Source: an uncultured Verrucomicrobiales bacterium (GTDB lineage: Bacteria > Verrucomicrobiota > Verrucomicrobiia > Verrucomicrobiales > DEV007). From it: a stretch of 48,535 bases of DNA. Shown here one piece after another: positions 26,758 to 35,266 of this stretch. Location of the stretch: the NCBI GenBank assembly GCA_913058215.1, contig CAJXQE010000007.1, forward strand, positions 1 to 48,535, given 5' to 3'. Positions within the stretch are counted from its first letter, which is position 1; each line of letters opens with the position of its first letter. The position numbers were made by a program, and so were the translations under genes. The notes below the pieces were generated by a model. It was not told the DNA's origin and searched no databases. It saw nothing but the letters and a program-made list of their open reading frames with translations.

Positions 26758-27546
26758 TTACGAAACAATCTTAAGAGCTGAACTCACGCTCGCTTCGTCG
26801 TGAACGATAGCACTCAAGGCCTTGGCAATCTTTACGGGTTTCGGGTGCTGGATGACATTGCGTCCCACAGCAATTCCGACGGAACCTCCATCGATGGCCT
26901 TTTTCACCATAGCAAGGAGCGCTTCATCATCGCCCATGGCGGCACCGCCCAGTACGATCACAGGAACAAAGCAGGCATCAGTGATCCGCTTGAAATCATC
27001 CGCACTCGCGCCGGTTGGAAAAGCTGTCTTCACGACGTCCGACCCCATTTCCGCAGCCGCGCGGACGGCAAAGTCGATATTCTCCACAGTGTAGTCATCA
27101 GGACGCCCAAGTCCCATAGGAAGGGCTTCCAAAATAACAGGAATGTCGGTTTCGAGACTTTCCCCGATCAATTCAGCCGCTTCGCGGAAAATCCCCGCTT
27201 CATTTGGATGATTCGGATAAAGCATGTTCATCATTGCATGAGCGCCGACAGTTAAAGCTTCATCGGCTCCGTAAAGGCGATAGCTGCCTTCGTCCATGTT
27301 TGAACCGTATGCCGGCTTGTAGCAGTCGGTCCGAAGGCAAATACCTTTGTCCTCAAGCTCATCCGCAGCAGCCATGGCAACTCCGAGATTAACAACATAG
27401 CCGTCAACGGCCTCGTTCATCGTCCCGATAAACTCGGAAGGGTTTTCAAGACCATCAATCGAAACTGCGTTGCGATGGTCAATGGGAAGAATGACGGTTC
27501 TTCCGTCGGACTGAAAAAATTGGTCGAGATTATCCTGGCGATCCAT
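26758..27546 (-). CDS. Class I aldolase (DeoC / FbaB-LsrF type)
   Basis: A 262-residue TIM-barrel protein of the Schiff-base aldolase group. VILPIDHRNAVSIDG near residue 20 and GSDVVKTAFPTG with Lys173, the likely Schiff-base lysine, match the FbaB/LsrF/DhnA branch; VPVIVLGGAAMGDDEALL and GGSVGIAVGRNVIQHPKP supply the phosphate-binding strands. It probably cleaves or forms a carbon-carbon bond in a sugar phosphate such as fructose 1,6-bisphosphate or a related ketose. It is the first gene of a five-gene minus-strand run (aldolase, radical SAM, PhyH-like, kinase, regulator), so its upstream region, about 27547-27698, should hold the promoter. No phosphofructokinase or sugar transporter is adjacent. 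Confidence 0.82.
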   Translation of the reverse strand: MDRQDNLDQFFQSDGRTVILPIDHRNAVSIDGLENPSEFIGTMNEAVDGYVVNLGVAMAAADELEDKGICLRTDCYKPAYGSNMDEGSYRLYGADEALTVGAHAMMNMLYPNHPNEAGIFREAAELIGESLETDIPVILEALPMGLGRPDDYTVENIDFAVRAAAEMGSDVVKTAFPTGASADDFKRITDACFVPVIVLGGAAMGDDEALLAMVKKAIDGGSVGIAVGRNVIQHPKPVKIAKALSAIVHDEASVSSALKIVS

Positions 27547-27698
27547 AAGTGAAGAAATGGACGCGAGATTGTGGCGGGAATCAAGCCTTGGGAATGGAAA
27601 AAATTGTGCCTGAATTGGGTCCCCGGGGAGGCCGATGGGTCCGGAAACAGCGGGTGTTCGGCAAACAGTGAACGCGGGGAATGGCTTGCCGGAGTGCG

Positions 27699-28091
27699 CT
27701 ACTGAACTCCGGGAAAGCTGTCGACATACTTGATTTTAAAATCCGGAAAGCTCGTTACGATCTGAATCTTAAAGTCGGGGAAGCTTTCCACAATCTGCCA
27801 TTCCCCGGGATCATCTGGAAAGGATGTGACCTTCTTGACGTGGATGTCGGCGAAGCTGTCCACCACTTGCACCTTGAAGTCAGGGAAGCTGGTAACGATT
27901 TGAATTTTTCCGCGAATTTTCTTCAGGTCGTTTTTGTTCATTTTATTCGAGCTACCTCGTGTCGCCACCTCCTCTGATGAAGCCCCGGGCGGGTTTGTTG
28001 ATTTTGAAATTACCTGGCTGGAGTCTGAATCGCATCCTGAGTTTACAAGTGAGAGCAGGATTAGGAGAAGACAGCCGAAATGAATTTTCAT
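27699..28091 (-). CDS. Small lipoprotein built of six SFPDF-type repeats
   Basis: A 130-residue protein with a lipoprotein-type signal ending SLVNSGC (Cys20; Asn at -3 is unusual). A polar Ser-rich linker covers 21-60. Residues 63-130 are six consecutive repeats of 11 residues (one of 13), such as IQIVTSFPDFK, VQVVDSFADIH and WQIVESFPDFK, ending SFPGVQ. Strictly alternating hydrophobics followed by a tight SFPD turn predict short beta strands stacked in a coil. The pattern resembles my recollection of the family named 7(1) septoil knot domain, predicted to be a deeply knotted fold; this was not checked by a search. It is divergent from the alpha/beta hydrolase gene (96 bases). Function is unknown; it would sit on a membrane facing the periplasm or outside. 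Confidence 0.78.
   Translation of the reverse strand: MKIHFGCLLLILLSLVNSGCDSDSSQVISKSTNPPGASSEEVATRGSSNKMNKNDLKKIRGKIQIVTSFPDFKVQVVDSFADIHVKKVTSFPDDPGEWQIVESFPDFKIQIVTSFPDFKIKYVDSFPGVQ
27702..27905 (-). repeat. Six tandem 11-residue repeats inside the small lipoprotein gene
   Basis: Each unit encodes hydrophobic-x-hydrophobic-hydrophobic-(T/D/E)-S-F-(P/A)-(D/G). Four of six carry SFPD. One unit has a two-residue insert (DDPGE). At the DNA level the recurring string is the complement of AGC-TTTCC-type codons, visible as repeated GGAAAGC/GGGAAGC text on the plus strand. Confidence 0.85.
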
Positions 28092-28187
28092 TGGCGGAAA
28101 ATATCAGTATTCTGTCAAAAATGCCATGAAATTGCTTGGCATTGCCTGCATTCTGCGGATAATCGCTGAACCTTAAAGTTACCAATT

Positions 28188-28991
28188 ATGCCACAAGTAG
28201 AGACCAACGGAATTCAGATGTATTATGAGGAGCGAGGCTCCGGAGAACCGGTGATTATGATCATGGGAATCACTGCTAACGGAGAAGTCTGGGATGCTCA
28301 TGCCGCTGACTGGTCTGAGCAGTTTCGGTGTATCATGCCGGACAATCGCGGGGTGGGTCTTTCCGATAAGCCAGAGGGGGATTACGACTCAGGAATGATG
28401 GCCGACGATTATGCCGGTCTGATGGATGCGCTCGGAATTGAAAAAGCCCGCATTGTCGGCGTTTCAATGGGCTCCATTATTGCTCAGCAGCTTTGCCTGC
28501 GTCATCCTGACAAGGTGCAAAGTGCGGTGCTGATGTGCCCGTGGTCCGAATGTGATCGCTACGCCAAATCGACTTTCCAGCATATGGTTGATTGCAAGGC
28601 GCACCTCGATAACCGGCAGTTTCTCGAGTGGATTCAACTGCTGATCTTCACGAAACCATTCTGGGACAATGATGAAGCCTATACAGGAATGATGGAAGGC
28701 CGGGACGGTTTCGACATCAATCCAAACCCTCAGCCGCTTCATGGTTTAAAAGGCCAGGCTGCTGCGTGTATAAATCACGATGTGACATCAGAACTGGGAA
28801 ACATCACCGCTCCCTGTCTCGTCATCGGCGGGAAGGATGACATTTTCACTCCGCCATGGATGGGTGAGCAAGTTGCTGCTGGAATTCCCAACTGCGACAA
28901 GCACCTCTACGATGGAGCCGGTCATGCGTTCCACTGGGAAGTGATGGACGACTTTAATCCCCGTGTCCGCGAGTGGCTTGCCGCTCACTAA
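28188..28991 (+). CDS. Alpha/beta hydrolase
   Basis: A 267-residue cytoplasmic hydrolase with the canonical fold. The oxyanion-hole strand is VIMIMGITANGEVWD, then PDNRGVGLSDKP. The nucleophile elbow is GVSMGS with Ser93, followed by a cap region, then the acid in VIGGKDDIFTPP and the His in DGAGHAFHWE. It resembles 3-oxoadipate enol-lactonases and other small esterases, but the cap region (EWIQLLIFTKPFWDN) does not identify a substrate. It has no signal peptide. The isomerase gene follows after 92 bases on the same strand; the two may form an operon for a small-molecule pathway. The ATG at 28188 has no Shine-Dalgarno sequence before it. Confidence 0.88.
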   Translation: MPQVETNGIQMYYEERGSGEPVIMIMGITANGEVWDAHAADWSEQFRCIMPDNRGVGLSDKPEGDYDSGMMADDYAGLMDALGIEKARIVGVSMGSIIAQQLCLRHPDKVQSAVLMCPWSECDRYAKSTFQHMVDCKAHLDNRQFLEWIQLLIFTKPFWDNDEAYTGMMEGRDGFDINPNPQPLHGLKGQAAACINHDVTSELGNITAPCLVIGGKDDIFTPPWMGEQVAAGIPNCDKHLYDGAGHAFHWEVMDDFNPRVREWLAAH

Positions 28992-29083
28992 TGTTTTTCC
29001 AAATCAGGAACACTTTTTACCCTTTACCTTGGGGAGATTTATCCTTTCTTCTTTTTTACTTCAATTTTTCACTTCTTAATAAA

Positions 29084-29947
29084 ATGTCCAAAATCAAATT
29101 CGGTTCTGAGGTCTACACCTGGTTCATGCAGGAGACCGGCAAAGGCTACGATAACAAACTCGATCATATGATCAAAGTGGCTGGTCAAGCCGGCTTCGCA
29201 GGGATTGAGCCCATGGTTCTTGAGGTTTCCGAAAGCGCCCTTGGCTGTGGCAAATACTGGCTGGGCGACTTTTGTGATGCTTCCCGTCTCAAAGACGCCC
29301 TGGAGGAACACAATGTTGAGCTCGCCGGTCTCGCACTGATTTGTGCCTGGGATGCTGAAGAGGAAACTCCGGAAGAGCGTGCTGCTGCTGATTTTACGAT
29401 CGATCTCTTGAAACAGTTTCCAGGATCGATGCTGGGAACCGTGACACTTCCAAGCGGACGTTCCGGCAACATCCAAGAACGCCGTCTCAATGTCGCCAAA
29501 AACATTAACCGCGTTTCCAAACGAGCCGCCGATGAGGGATTGAAATGTTCCTACCACCCGAACAGCCCACCGGCTTCTCTGGTTCGAACTCAGGATGACT
29601 ACGACGTCGTTCTTAACAGTCTCGATCCCGAAGTGACCGGATGGACTCCGGATGTCGGCCACATCATTCGTGGAGGAATGGATGTAATTGAAACGCTGAA
29701 CAAATGGCAGCATTTGGTGAACCACATTCACTACAAAGATTTCAGCGGAAACGGCCCTGAGCCCTGGGCGCAAATGGGAACCGGTAAACTCGATTTCCAC
29801 AAGATCACCGAGTGGCTCGTGCAACGCGACTACGAGGGCTGGATCATTTGTGAAGACGAATGTGAGCGTGCCATTGAAGAGCCGGACGAAGTTACGATTC
29901 AGAATGGCGAATGGTGCAAAGAGCACCTCGAGCCTCTGGTCGGCTAA
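29084..29947 (+). CDS. Sugar phosphate isomerase/epimerase (xylose isomerase-like TIM barrel)
   Basis: A 287-residue protein of the AP endonuclease 2 / xylose-isomerase-like barrel family, which includes inosose dehydratases and ketose epimerases. The ATG at 29084 is chosen because the frame upstream to 28973 overlaps the hydrolase gene and encodes no family sequence. FGSEVYTWFMQETGKGYDNKLDHMIKV is the first strand; GIEPMVLEVS, SYHPNS, TPDVGHIIRGG, NHIHYKDFSG and WIICEDEC carry the metal-site Glu, His, Asp, His and Glu residues in order. A divalent metal is expected at the active site. The exact sugar is unknown. A strong hairpin at 29976-30002 ends the transcription unit. Confidence 0.88.
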   Translation: MSKIKFGSEVYTWFMQETGKGYDNKLDHMIKVAGQAGFAGIEPMVLEVSESALGCGKYWLGDFCDASRLKDALEEHNVELAGLALICAWDAEEETPEERAAADFTIDLLKQFPGSMLGTVTLPSGRSGNIQERRLNVAKNINRVSKRAADEGLKCSYHPNSPPASLVRTQDDYDVVLNSLDPEVTGWTPDVGHIIRGGMDVIETLNKWQHLVNHIHYKDFSGNGPEPWAQMGTGKLDFHKITEWLVQRDYEGWIICEDECERAIEEPDEVTIQNGEWCKEHLEPLVG

Positions 29948-29975
29948 GTCGATTCAGGACAAAATAACAATTCAA

Positions 29976-30002
29976 CAGGGTTAGGTCGGCGATCTAACCC
30001 TG
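29976..30002 (+). terminator. Stem-loop terminator after the isomerase gene
   Basis: A perfect 9-base inverted repeat, CAGGGTTAG (29976-29984) and CTAACCCTG (29994-30002), with a 9-base loop lies 29 bases after the isomerase stop. It is followed by CTTGATATTTTACTTT, a broken T-rich run, so intrinsic termination is likely but not certain. Confidence 0.6.
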
Positions 30003-30036
30003 CTTGATATTTTACTTTCAGCAATCAGATCACCCA

Positions 30037-31422
30037 GTGGCATTCGCGAACGCAAAGCAGTATTTCGGTGGTCTTGTCAGTGACCTGAGAGCTGCCCCGT
30101 CGGGTTCCCGTTTCTCTTGGGGGCAATTAGTGGGGCTGCCTTTAGCAGTTCTCGCTTTGCTTACTTCTTTCGCCTGGCTCACCGGTTTCGATTTGCAGGC
30201 GGAGCTTGCGATTTTCAATGCAGGGGAGGGGTCCTGGAAGTTCGGGGAGCATTCGCTCTGGTGGTTCCTCTATCGGTTCGGAACATTTCCTGCGATGATC
30301 GTCGCATTCGTTTCGATTGCCGGTTTCCTCGGTAGTTGGAAATTTCAGAAACTAAGGGAGTGGCGAAAGCTGTTTTTGTTCAATATTCTTCTGGGCGTGA
30401 TCGCTCCGGGAATCATCACGAATCTGGCCCTGAAGGAATACTGGGGGCGTCCCCGACCGCGGGATGTGGTGGAATTCGGAGGGCACAATCAGTTTGAGCA
30501 AGTGTTGACGATGGACCGGACCAGTGATGGAAAATCTTTTCCCTGTGGACACGCCACCATGGGTTTCTATTTCATGGGTGGGTTTTTTCTCCTTCGGCGT
30601 CACCGCCGAAAACTGGCGTGGGGCATTCTGGCATTTGGGACGATCTTCGGTTTGCTGATGGGGATCGCACGGATGGTGCAGGGTTCTCATTTCTTCACCG
30701 ATGTCATCTGGGCTGGAGCGGTTTGTTATTTTACGGGCGCCGCATTGTATTTTGCTTTGAAGATAGATCGGGGAGCCTTGACGGAACCGTCGCCGGGAAA
30801 ACTTCCCAAAGGTGTCAAGATTGGCGCGACGCTTCTGTCGCTTGCCATTTTGGTAGGTGTCATTTTCGCGTCTCCCTATCAGGACCGAAGAAATTGGTTC
30901 CTGGTGGAGGACTATTCGAAAAAAGGGCCACTTCAGTTCCGGCTTATTCTCGCACTTGGAAATATTGAAGTCGTGCCGGCCGAGGAATTGTTAATCACAG
31001 GCGAGGCCTACGGGCACGGCGTTCCAACCTCGAAAATCGGTGAGCAGTTTCTTGAAATCGAGCGGAAGAACGGAGCATTCGTGGTTTACAAGGAAGAGCT
31101 GAGAGGCCGGTTTTCAGAGATCAATGAGGATTTGAGAGTTGAGCTGCCCTGGCACCGTATCAGGATGGTTGAGATTGATGTTGGAGAAGCAAAACTGGAT
31201 ATCGATCTGGCAGGAGTGGAAGGGAAAAGGAACCTGAGGATACGTGGTGGCACCGGATCCGTTATAATCAAAGCCGGAGACGCAAATCTGGAGGTCTCTG
31301 GAAGCGAAGGAAAAAACATCAGCGACGATCGTTCAGAGCCGGAGATCCCCTCAAAGAAGCCTCAGGTAATTTCTATCGAGATCGGTGAGGCTTTCGAAGG
31401 ATCGGTTCAGGTGGTTGACTGA
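30037..31422 (+). CDS. PAP2-family membrane phosphatase with C-terminal extension
   Basis: A membrane protein of about 460 residues. No ATG fits; the GTG at 30037 is preferred over a TTG at 30004 that touches the terminator hairpin. Five or six hydrophobic segments hold the three PAP2 signatures: KEYWGRPRPRD, FPCGHATMGF (Cys replaces the usual Ser of PSGH) and ARMVQGSHFFTDVIWAG. Such enzymes remove phosphate from lipids such as undecaprenyl diphosphate, phosphatidylglycerol phosphate or lipid A on the periplasmic side. After the last membrane helix, about 170 residues form a beta-rich soluble domain (LGNIEVVPAEELLITGEAYGHG ... RNLRIRGGTGSVIIKAG), with a ladder-like strand pattern resembling DUF2807-type adhesin domains. 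This extension is not part of the usual PAP2 fold. It converges with the NHL-repeat gene, 19 bases away. Confidence 0.85.
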   Translation: MAFANAKQYFGGLVSDLRAAPSGSRFSWGQLVGLPLAVLALLTSFAWLTGFDLQAELAIFNAGEGSWKFGEHSLWWFLYRFGTFPAMIVAFVSIAGFLGSWKFQKLREWRKLFLFNILLGVIAPGIITNLALKEYWGRPRPRDVVEFGGHNQFEQVLTMDRTSDGKSFPCGHATMGFYFMGGFFLLRRHRRKLAWGILAFGTIFGLLMGIARMVQGSHFFTDVIWAGAVCYFTGAALYFALKIDRGALTEPSPGKLPKGVKIGATLLSLAILVGVIFASPYQDRRNWFLVEDYSKKGPLQFRLILALGNIEVVPAEELLITGEAYGHGVPTSKIGEQFLEIERKNGAFVVYKEELRGRFSEINEDLRVELPWHRIRMVEIDVGEAKLDIDLAGVEGKRNLRIRGGTGSVIIKAGDANLEVSGSEGKNISDDRSEPEIPSKKPQVISIEIGEAFEGSVQVVD

Positions 31423-31441
31423 TTTGGCTCGCAAAAGAAGC

Positions 31442-33067
31442 CTACTTTAGTTTTTTCACCTTTGCTTTGACTGTATCCGATTCACCATCTTCATCAGATG
31501 TGGTTTTAAAGGTCAATGTGCGCGACGCTTTTTTGCCCAGACTCCTTTTGGTAGAAGTAATTGTAGTTTTGAGTCGGACAGACCCTGAAGCAGCAACTCC
31601 TCCAAGAGCCAGTTGTCCGCGTGTGATTGCCGCTGTCACATTCCCACCGGGAGTTTGGATGTATTTTACCTTGAGCTTACTGTTCCCCCTGGTGGATCTG
31701 ACGAGGTAGCCGTCCATCACGTTTCCATCGTTTTGCACTGAGAAGAATGCTTTCCCGGGACGCTTCCCTTTCATCTTGATTGTGGCAGTTTGACCGCTCC
31801 CATTGCCGTTATAGAGGTTGTTACCCCGCTGGTTTCCGGCTTTGCTGCCTACGAGATTATCTGGTTGGTATCGGTCCTTTTCGAAGACGAGGATGCGGCT
31901 GTTTTGGGTATCGAGGACAACGAGTAAGCCTTCCGCATAGACGGATGCGTTGGGAGTGTACATTCCGGATTGAGTGGTCACGAAGGGATTGGAGGTGAAA
32001 TCCGGCTGGCCGATGACTCCGTCAGCAGGAGCGCCATCGCCTTTGTTTTCCAAATCATCGAATCTCAGGATGCGGTTGTTTGCGCTGTCGGAAAGCCAGA
32101 GTGTGCCTTCCTCGTCGACGAATCCTCCTGCGGGATTCGAGACTGCCGAGGTGCTCGTTCCGTTGGCAGAAGTGAGAAACCCGGCCTGTCCAAGGACGCG
32201 ATCAGCTGCTGCACCAGTTGATTTGGCGGATGGGTTCTGATAACCTATCACGCGATGATTGAAGCGTTCTGTGACCCAGAGCGTTCCTTCATTGTCGAAC
32301 CAGCATTTTTCCGGTGAATCCAATGCAGTGGCCGAAGTGCCGGTGGTGCCAGTCTCGAAATCGACTTGGCCGAACACGGCATCCGCCGCAGCGCCGTTTG
32401 CTTTTAATGCCGCATTGTTGAATCGGAGAATCCTGTCGTTCCCTGATTCGGAGACAAAGAGATTGCCGGCGCCGTCTACCGCGACACCATTCGGGAATTT
32501 CATTCCGGTTTGGGTGGTTTCAGGATTCAAGGTTGTATAGTCAGGAGCACCGAGGACGCCGTCAGCATTAGCCCCCGAGGACTTGGTGGAGGCATTATCA
32601 AAGCGAAGCACCCGATGATTTGTATAATCGGCAACCCACATGGTGCCGGCCGAATCGATCGTCAGGCTGGTAGGACGCAAAATACGACTACGAGTGAGGT
32701 TACCTGCGGTGTCTGTGTAGTTGGACTGGGCGATTACAGCTTCCGGTGGGTCGCCATCTTTTAAAGCTGTAGCAGAGGCGAATCGGAGAATTCGACTGTT
32801 CCAGGTGTCGAGGACAAAAATCTTACCGGTAGTGGGATCGATGGCGATATCTTCCGGAAAATAAAGGGCGTCAGCGGCGGTCAGAGATGCCCCCAATCCT
32901 CGGTTGATAGATCCGCTGTTATAGTCCGGCTGGCCCAGGACAGTAATCGCTGCTGGACCGTTCTCCCATTTTTCGCCGCTGTAAGCTGACGAAGGGAGTA
33001 AAATTGAAACGATTCCCGTTAAAAGAAATTTGGGAAACTGGAGGAGGAGGAGTGAGGAAGCCTTCAT
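31442..33067 (-). CDS. Secreted NHL-repeat protein with lysine-rich C-terminal module
   Basis: A 541-residue exported protein (signal near LLLLQFPKFLLTGIVSILLPSSAYS). About six NHL repeats occupy residues 40-395; each carries a P-x-(G/S)-(I/V)-x-(V/I)-D strand, a (L/I)-(W/F)-V-(A/S)-(D/E) strand and N-x-R-(I/V)-(L/I)-R-F, for example LYFPEDIAIDPTTGKIFVLD and NSRILRF. The units are separated by DGVLGQPDF-type strings of 55-60 residues period, predicting a beta-propeller. From residue 400 (PDNLVGSKAGNQRGNNLYNG) to the end (DTVKAKVKKLK) it carries the same module as the proteins at 19809-21638 and 41005-42186. No catalytic residues are visible. It is divergent from the polyphosphate kinase gene (141 bases). 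Confidence 0.85.
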   Translation of the reverse strand: MKASSLLLLQFPKFLLTGIVSILLPSSAYSGEKWENGPAAITVLGQPDYNSGSINRGLGASLTAADALYFPEDIAIDPTTGKIFVLDTWNSRILRFASATALKDGDPPEAVIAQSNYTDTAGNLTRSRILRPTSLTIDSAGTMWVADYTNHRVLRFDNASTKSSGANADGVLGAPDYTTLNPETTQTGMKFPNGVAVDGAGNLFVSESGNDRILRFNNAALKANGAAADAVFGQVDFETGTTGTSATALDSPEKCWFDNEGTLWVTERFNHRVIGYQNPSAKSTGAAADRVLGQAGFLTSANGTSTSAVSNPAGGFVDEEGTLWLSDSANNRILRFDDLENKGDGAPADGVIGQPDFTSNPFVTTQSGMYTPNASVYAEGLLVVLDTQNSRILVFEKDRYQPDNLVGSKAGNQRGNNLYNGNGSGQTATIKMKGKRPGKAFFSVQNDGNVMDGYLVRSTRGNSKLKVKYIQTPGGNVTAAITRGQLALGGVAASGSVRLKTTITSTKRSLGKKASRTLTFKTTSDEDGESDTVKAKVKKLK

Positions 33068-33208
33068 TACCCACTTATAGTTGGTTCCGGGTAGACGATT
33101 TCAAGAAAACTGATTTTTTTCAACCGGAGCTTAAAATCGCAAAATCGACGCCATTTTTAGCAAACTAAGGTTGGCAATTTTTCGGCCAGTCCGTAGGGTT
33201 TTCTTTCT

Positions 33209-35251
33209 ATGGATAGCGATTTTCGAAGCAAGGAAACCAGTTGGCTTTCGTTCAATGCAAGAGTGCTTCAGGAGGCCGCAGATCCGGAAGTCCCACTCTT
33301 CGAAAGAATCAAGTTTCTCGGCATTTACAGCTCAAATTTGGACGAATTTTTCAGGGTGCGTGTGGCAACTTTGAAACGATTAGCCTCGCTGGGTGATCGA
33401 TGGAAGGAACTGGATATCCCGGACCCGAAAGAGACTTTGCGAAAAGTGAGCCGTCTCGTGGCTTTGCAGGCAGAGCAGTTCAACGATGCCTATCGACTGG
33501 TGAAGGCCGATCTCGAGACCAACGGAATCCGACTGATTAACGACGAAGAGGTGCCGACTTCGTTGCGGTCTTATTTACGCGACTATTTTCTAACAGAGGT
33601 GAGTCCCCATATTTTCCCAATTATTCTAAAGACGGCGACAAAGCTTCCGAAGTTGAAGGATCTTCCGATGTATTTGGCAGTGAAAATGTTGAAAGCAGAC
33701 GGGACCGGGCGTCCTATGCATGCTTTGATTGAGATTCCCGGAAATCTCCCGCGTTTCATCCCTCTCCCGAAGAAGGGGAAGACTCAATTGGTGATGTATC
33801 TCGACGATATCATCCGATTTGGTCTGGATGACATTTTTGCAAATTTCCCCTACGACGAGTTTGAATCGTATGCCATCAAGTTCACACGGGATTCCGAGTT
33901 GGAGTTCGATGATGACTTTACGGAGAGTTACTACGAAAAACTCGCTGACAGCCTGAAGGCCCGCGAAGAGGGATTGCCGGTCCGGGCAAATTTTGACATT
34001 AATTTCCCGAAACCTTTTCTGAACCTGATTCTCCGTAAATTGAATCTGGCCCGATCAGACTCTCTCTATCCGGGCGCGCGCTATCATAACCGTCGTGATC
34101 TATTGAGTTTCCCAAGCTTTGGAAAGGAGGGCCTCACGTACGAAAAATCGGAACCGATTCCCTTGAAAGGACTGAAGAAGCAGAAGAACGAAATGTTCAG
34201 AGCATTGCGGAAGCGGGATGTGATGTTGCATATTCCGTATCATTCCTTCAATCAGCTCATCCACTTCCTCCAGGAGGCGGCTCTCGATCCGCTGGTGCGA
34301 TCCATCCAGATGACTCAGTATCGGATCGCGAAGAATTCCTGCGTGGCGCGGGCTCTTCAGTGCGCTGCGCGAAATGGGAAAGAGGTGACTGTGCTGGTCG
34401 AGCCTCAGGCGCGATTTGATGAAGAGGCAAACATCCGATGGGCAAGCAAGTACCGGGATGCGGGAGTGCGCGTCATTCTTGGTGTTCAAGGGCTGAAAGT
34501 GCACAGCAAGCTGATCCTCGTGACCCGGAAAGAATCGGGAAAGGATCGCTACTACACCGCTGCAGGAACAGGTAATTTCAACGAAGACACCGCAGGGATC
34601 TTTGCCGATCACCTTTTGTTTACTTACAATCAGGAGTTCGGGTCTGATGCCGCTGAGATCTTTTCCTTCTTCGAGAAATCCTATCAGCCTCCGGTCCTCA
34701 AACACCTGAAAGTAGCCCCGTTTCACTTACGAGAATTTCTGAGGGAAAAGGTAGAGCAGGAGATTGAAAATCATAAGGCAGGGAAGTCGTCAGGCATTTC
34801 GGTGAAGGTGAATAACCTGTCCGATACCAAGACGATTCAACTGATCGACAGGGCCGCTAACGCCGGAGTCAAAGTCAGGCTGATCGTCAGGAGTATGTTT
34901 TCTCTTGTGGTCAATGACGACGATCCGATTGAGGCGATCAGTATCGTGGACAAGTATCTGGAGCATTCCCGGATGATGTTCTTTGACAATGCGGGCGATC
35001 CTGAAGTCTTTCTTTCGTCTGCTGATTTTCTCCCTCGAAATTTTGATACGCGGGTGGAGACGGTGATTCCGATCTATGACAAGAAGATCCGGAGGCAGCT
35101 TGTGGATTATTTCGAAATCCAGTGGCGGGATAATATCAAAGCTCGAATGCTGGATCACGATTTGACCAATCATTACCGGAAGCGCGGGAAGAATGACGAA
35201 CCCTGCCGGGCGCAGGATGATATTGAAGCCTACCTTCGCGGACTGGTTTGA
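33209..35251 (+). CDS. ppk: Polyphosphate kinase 1
   Basis: A 680-residue enzyme that makes inorganic polyphosphate from ATP. The N-terminal domain opens with ETSWLSFNARVLQEAADPEVPLFERIKFLGIYSSNLDEFFRVRV, the family signature (shown here in part by SWLSFNARVLQEA). The catalytic region has RALQCAARNGKEVTVLVEP, and the phosphohistidine motif GLKVHSKLILVTR with His432. The second HxK-like region and the C-terminal phospholipase D-like fold follow (RSMFSLVVND, FLPRNFDTRVE). Length fits PPK1. It is encoded alone, with no exopolyphosphatase gene adjacent. The start ATG at 33209 has no visible ribosome-binding site. It converges with the trypsin-PDZ gene with 15 bases between them. Confidence 0.96.
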   Translation: MDSDFRSKETSWLSFNARVLQEAADPEVPLFERIKFLGIYSSNLDEFFRVRVATLKRLASLGDRWKELDIPDPKETLRKVSRLVALQAEQFNDAYRLVKADLETNGIRLINDEEVPTSLRSYLRDYFLTEVSPHIFPIILKTATKLPKLKDLPMYLAVKMLKADGTGRPMHALIEIPGNLPRFIPLPKKGKTQLVMYLDDIIRFGLDDIFANFPYDEFESYAIKFTRDSELEFDDDFTESYYEKLADSLKAREEGLPVRANFDINFPKPFLNLILRKLNLARSDSLYPGARYHNRRDLLSFPSFGKEGLTYEKSEPIPLKGLKKQKNEMFRALRKRDVMLHIPYHSFNQLIHFLQEAALDPLVRSIQMTQYRIAKNSCVARALQCAARNGKEVTVLVEPQARFDEEANIRWASKYRDAGVRVILGVQGLKVHSKLILVTRKESGKDRYYTAAGTGNFNEDTAGIFADHLLFTYNQEFGSDAAEIFSFFEKSYQPPVLKHLKVAPFHLREFLREKVEQEIENHKAGKSSGISVKVNNLSDTKTIQLIDRAANAGVKVRLIVRSMFSLVVNDDDPIEAISIVDKYLEHSRMMFFDNAGDPEVFLSSADFLPRNFDTRVETVIPIYDKKIRRQLVDYFEIQWRDNIKARMLDHDLTNHYRKRGKNDEPCRAQDDIEAYLRGLV

Positions 35252-35266
35252 TTGATCGTCGGTCTG

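Noticed and set aside
33171-33199. TTGGCA and TAGGGT with 17-base spacing as a promoter for ppk
   Set aside because: The -10 element matches poorly and would put the transcript start only a few bases from the ATG; too weak to list as a feature.
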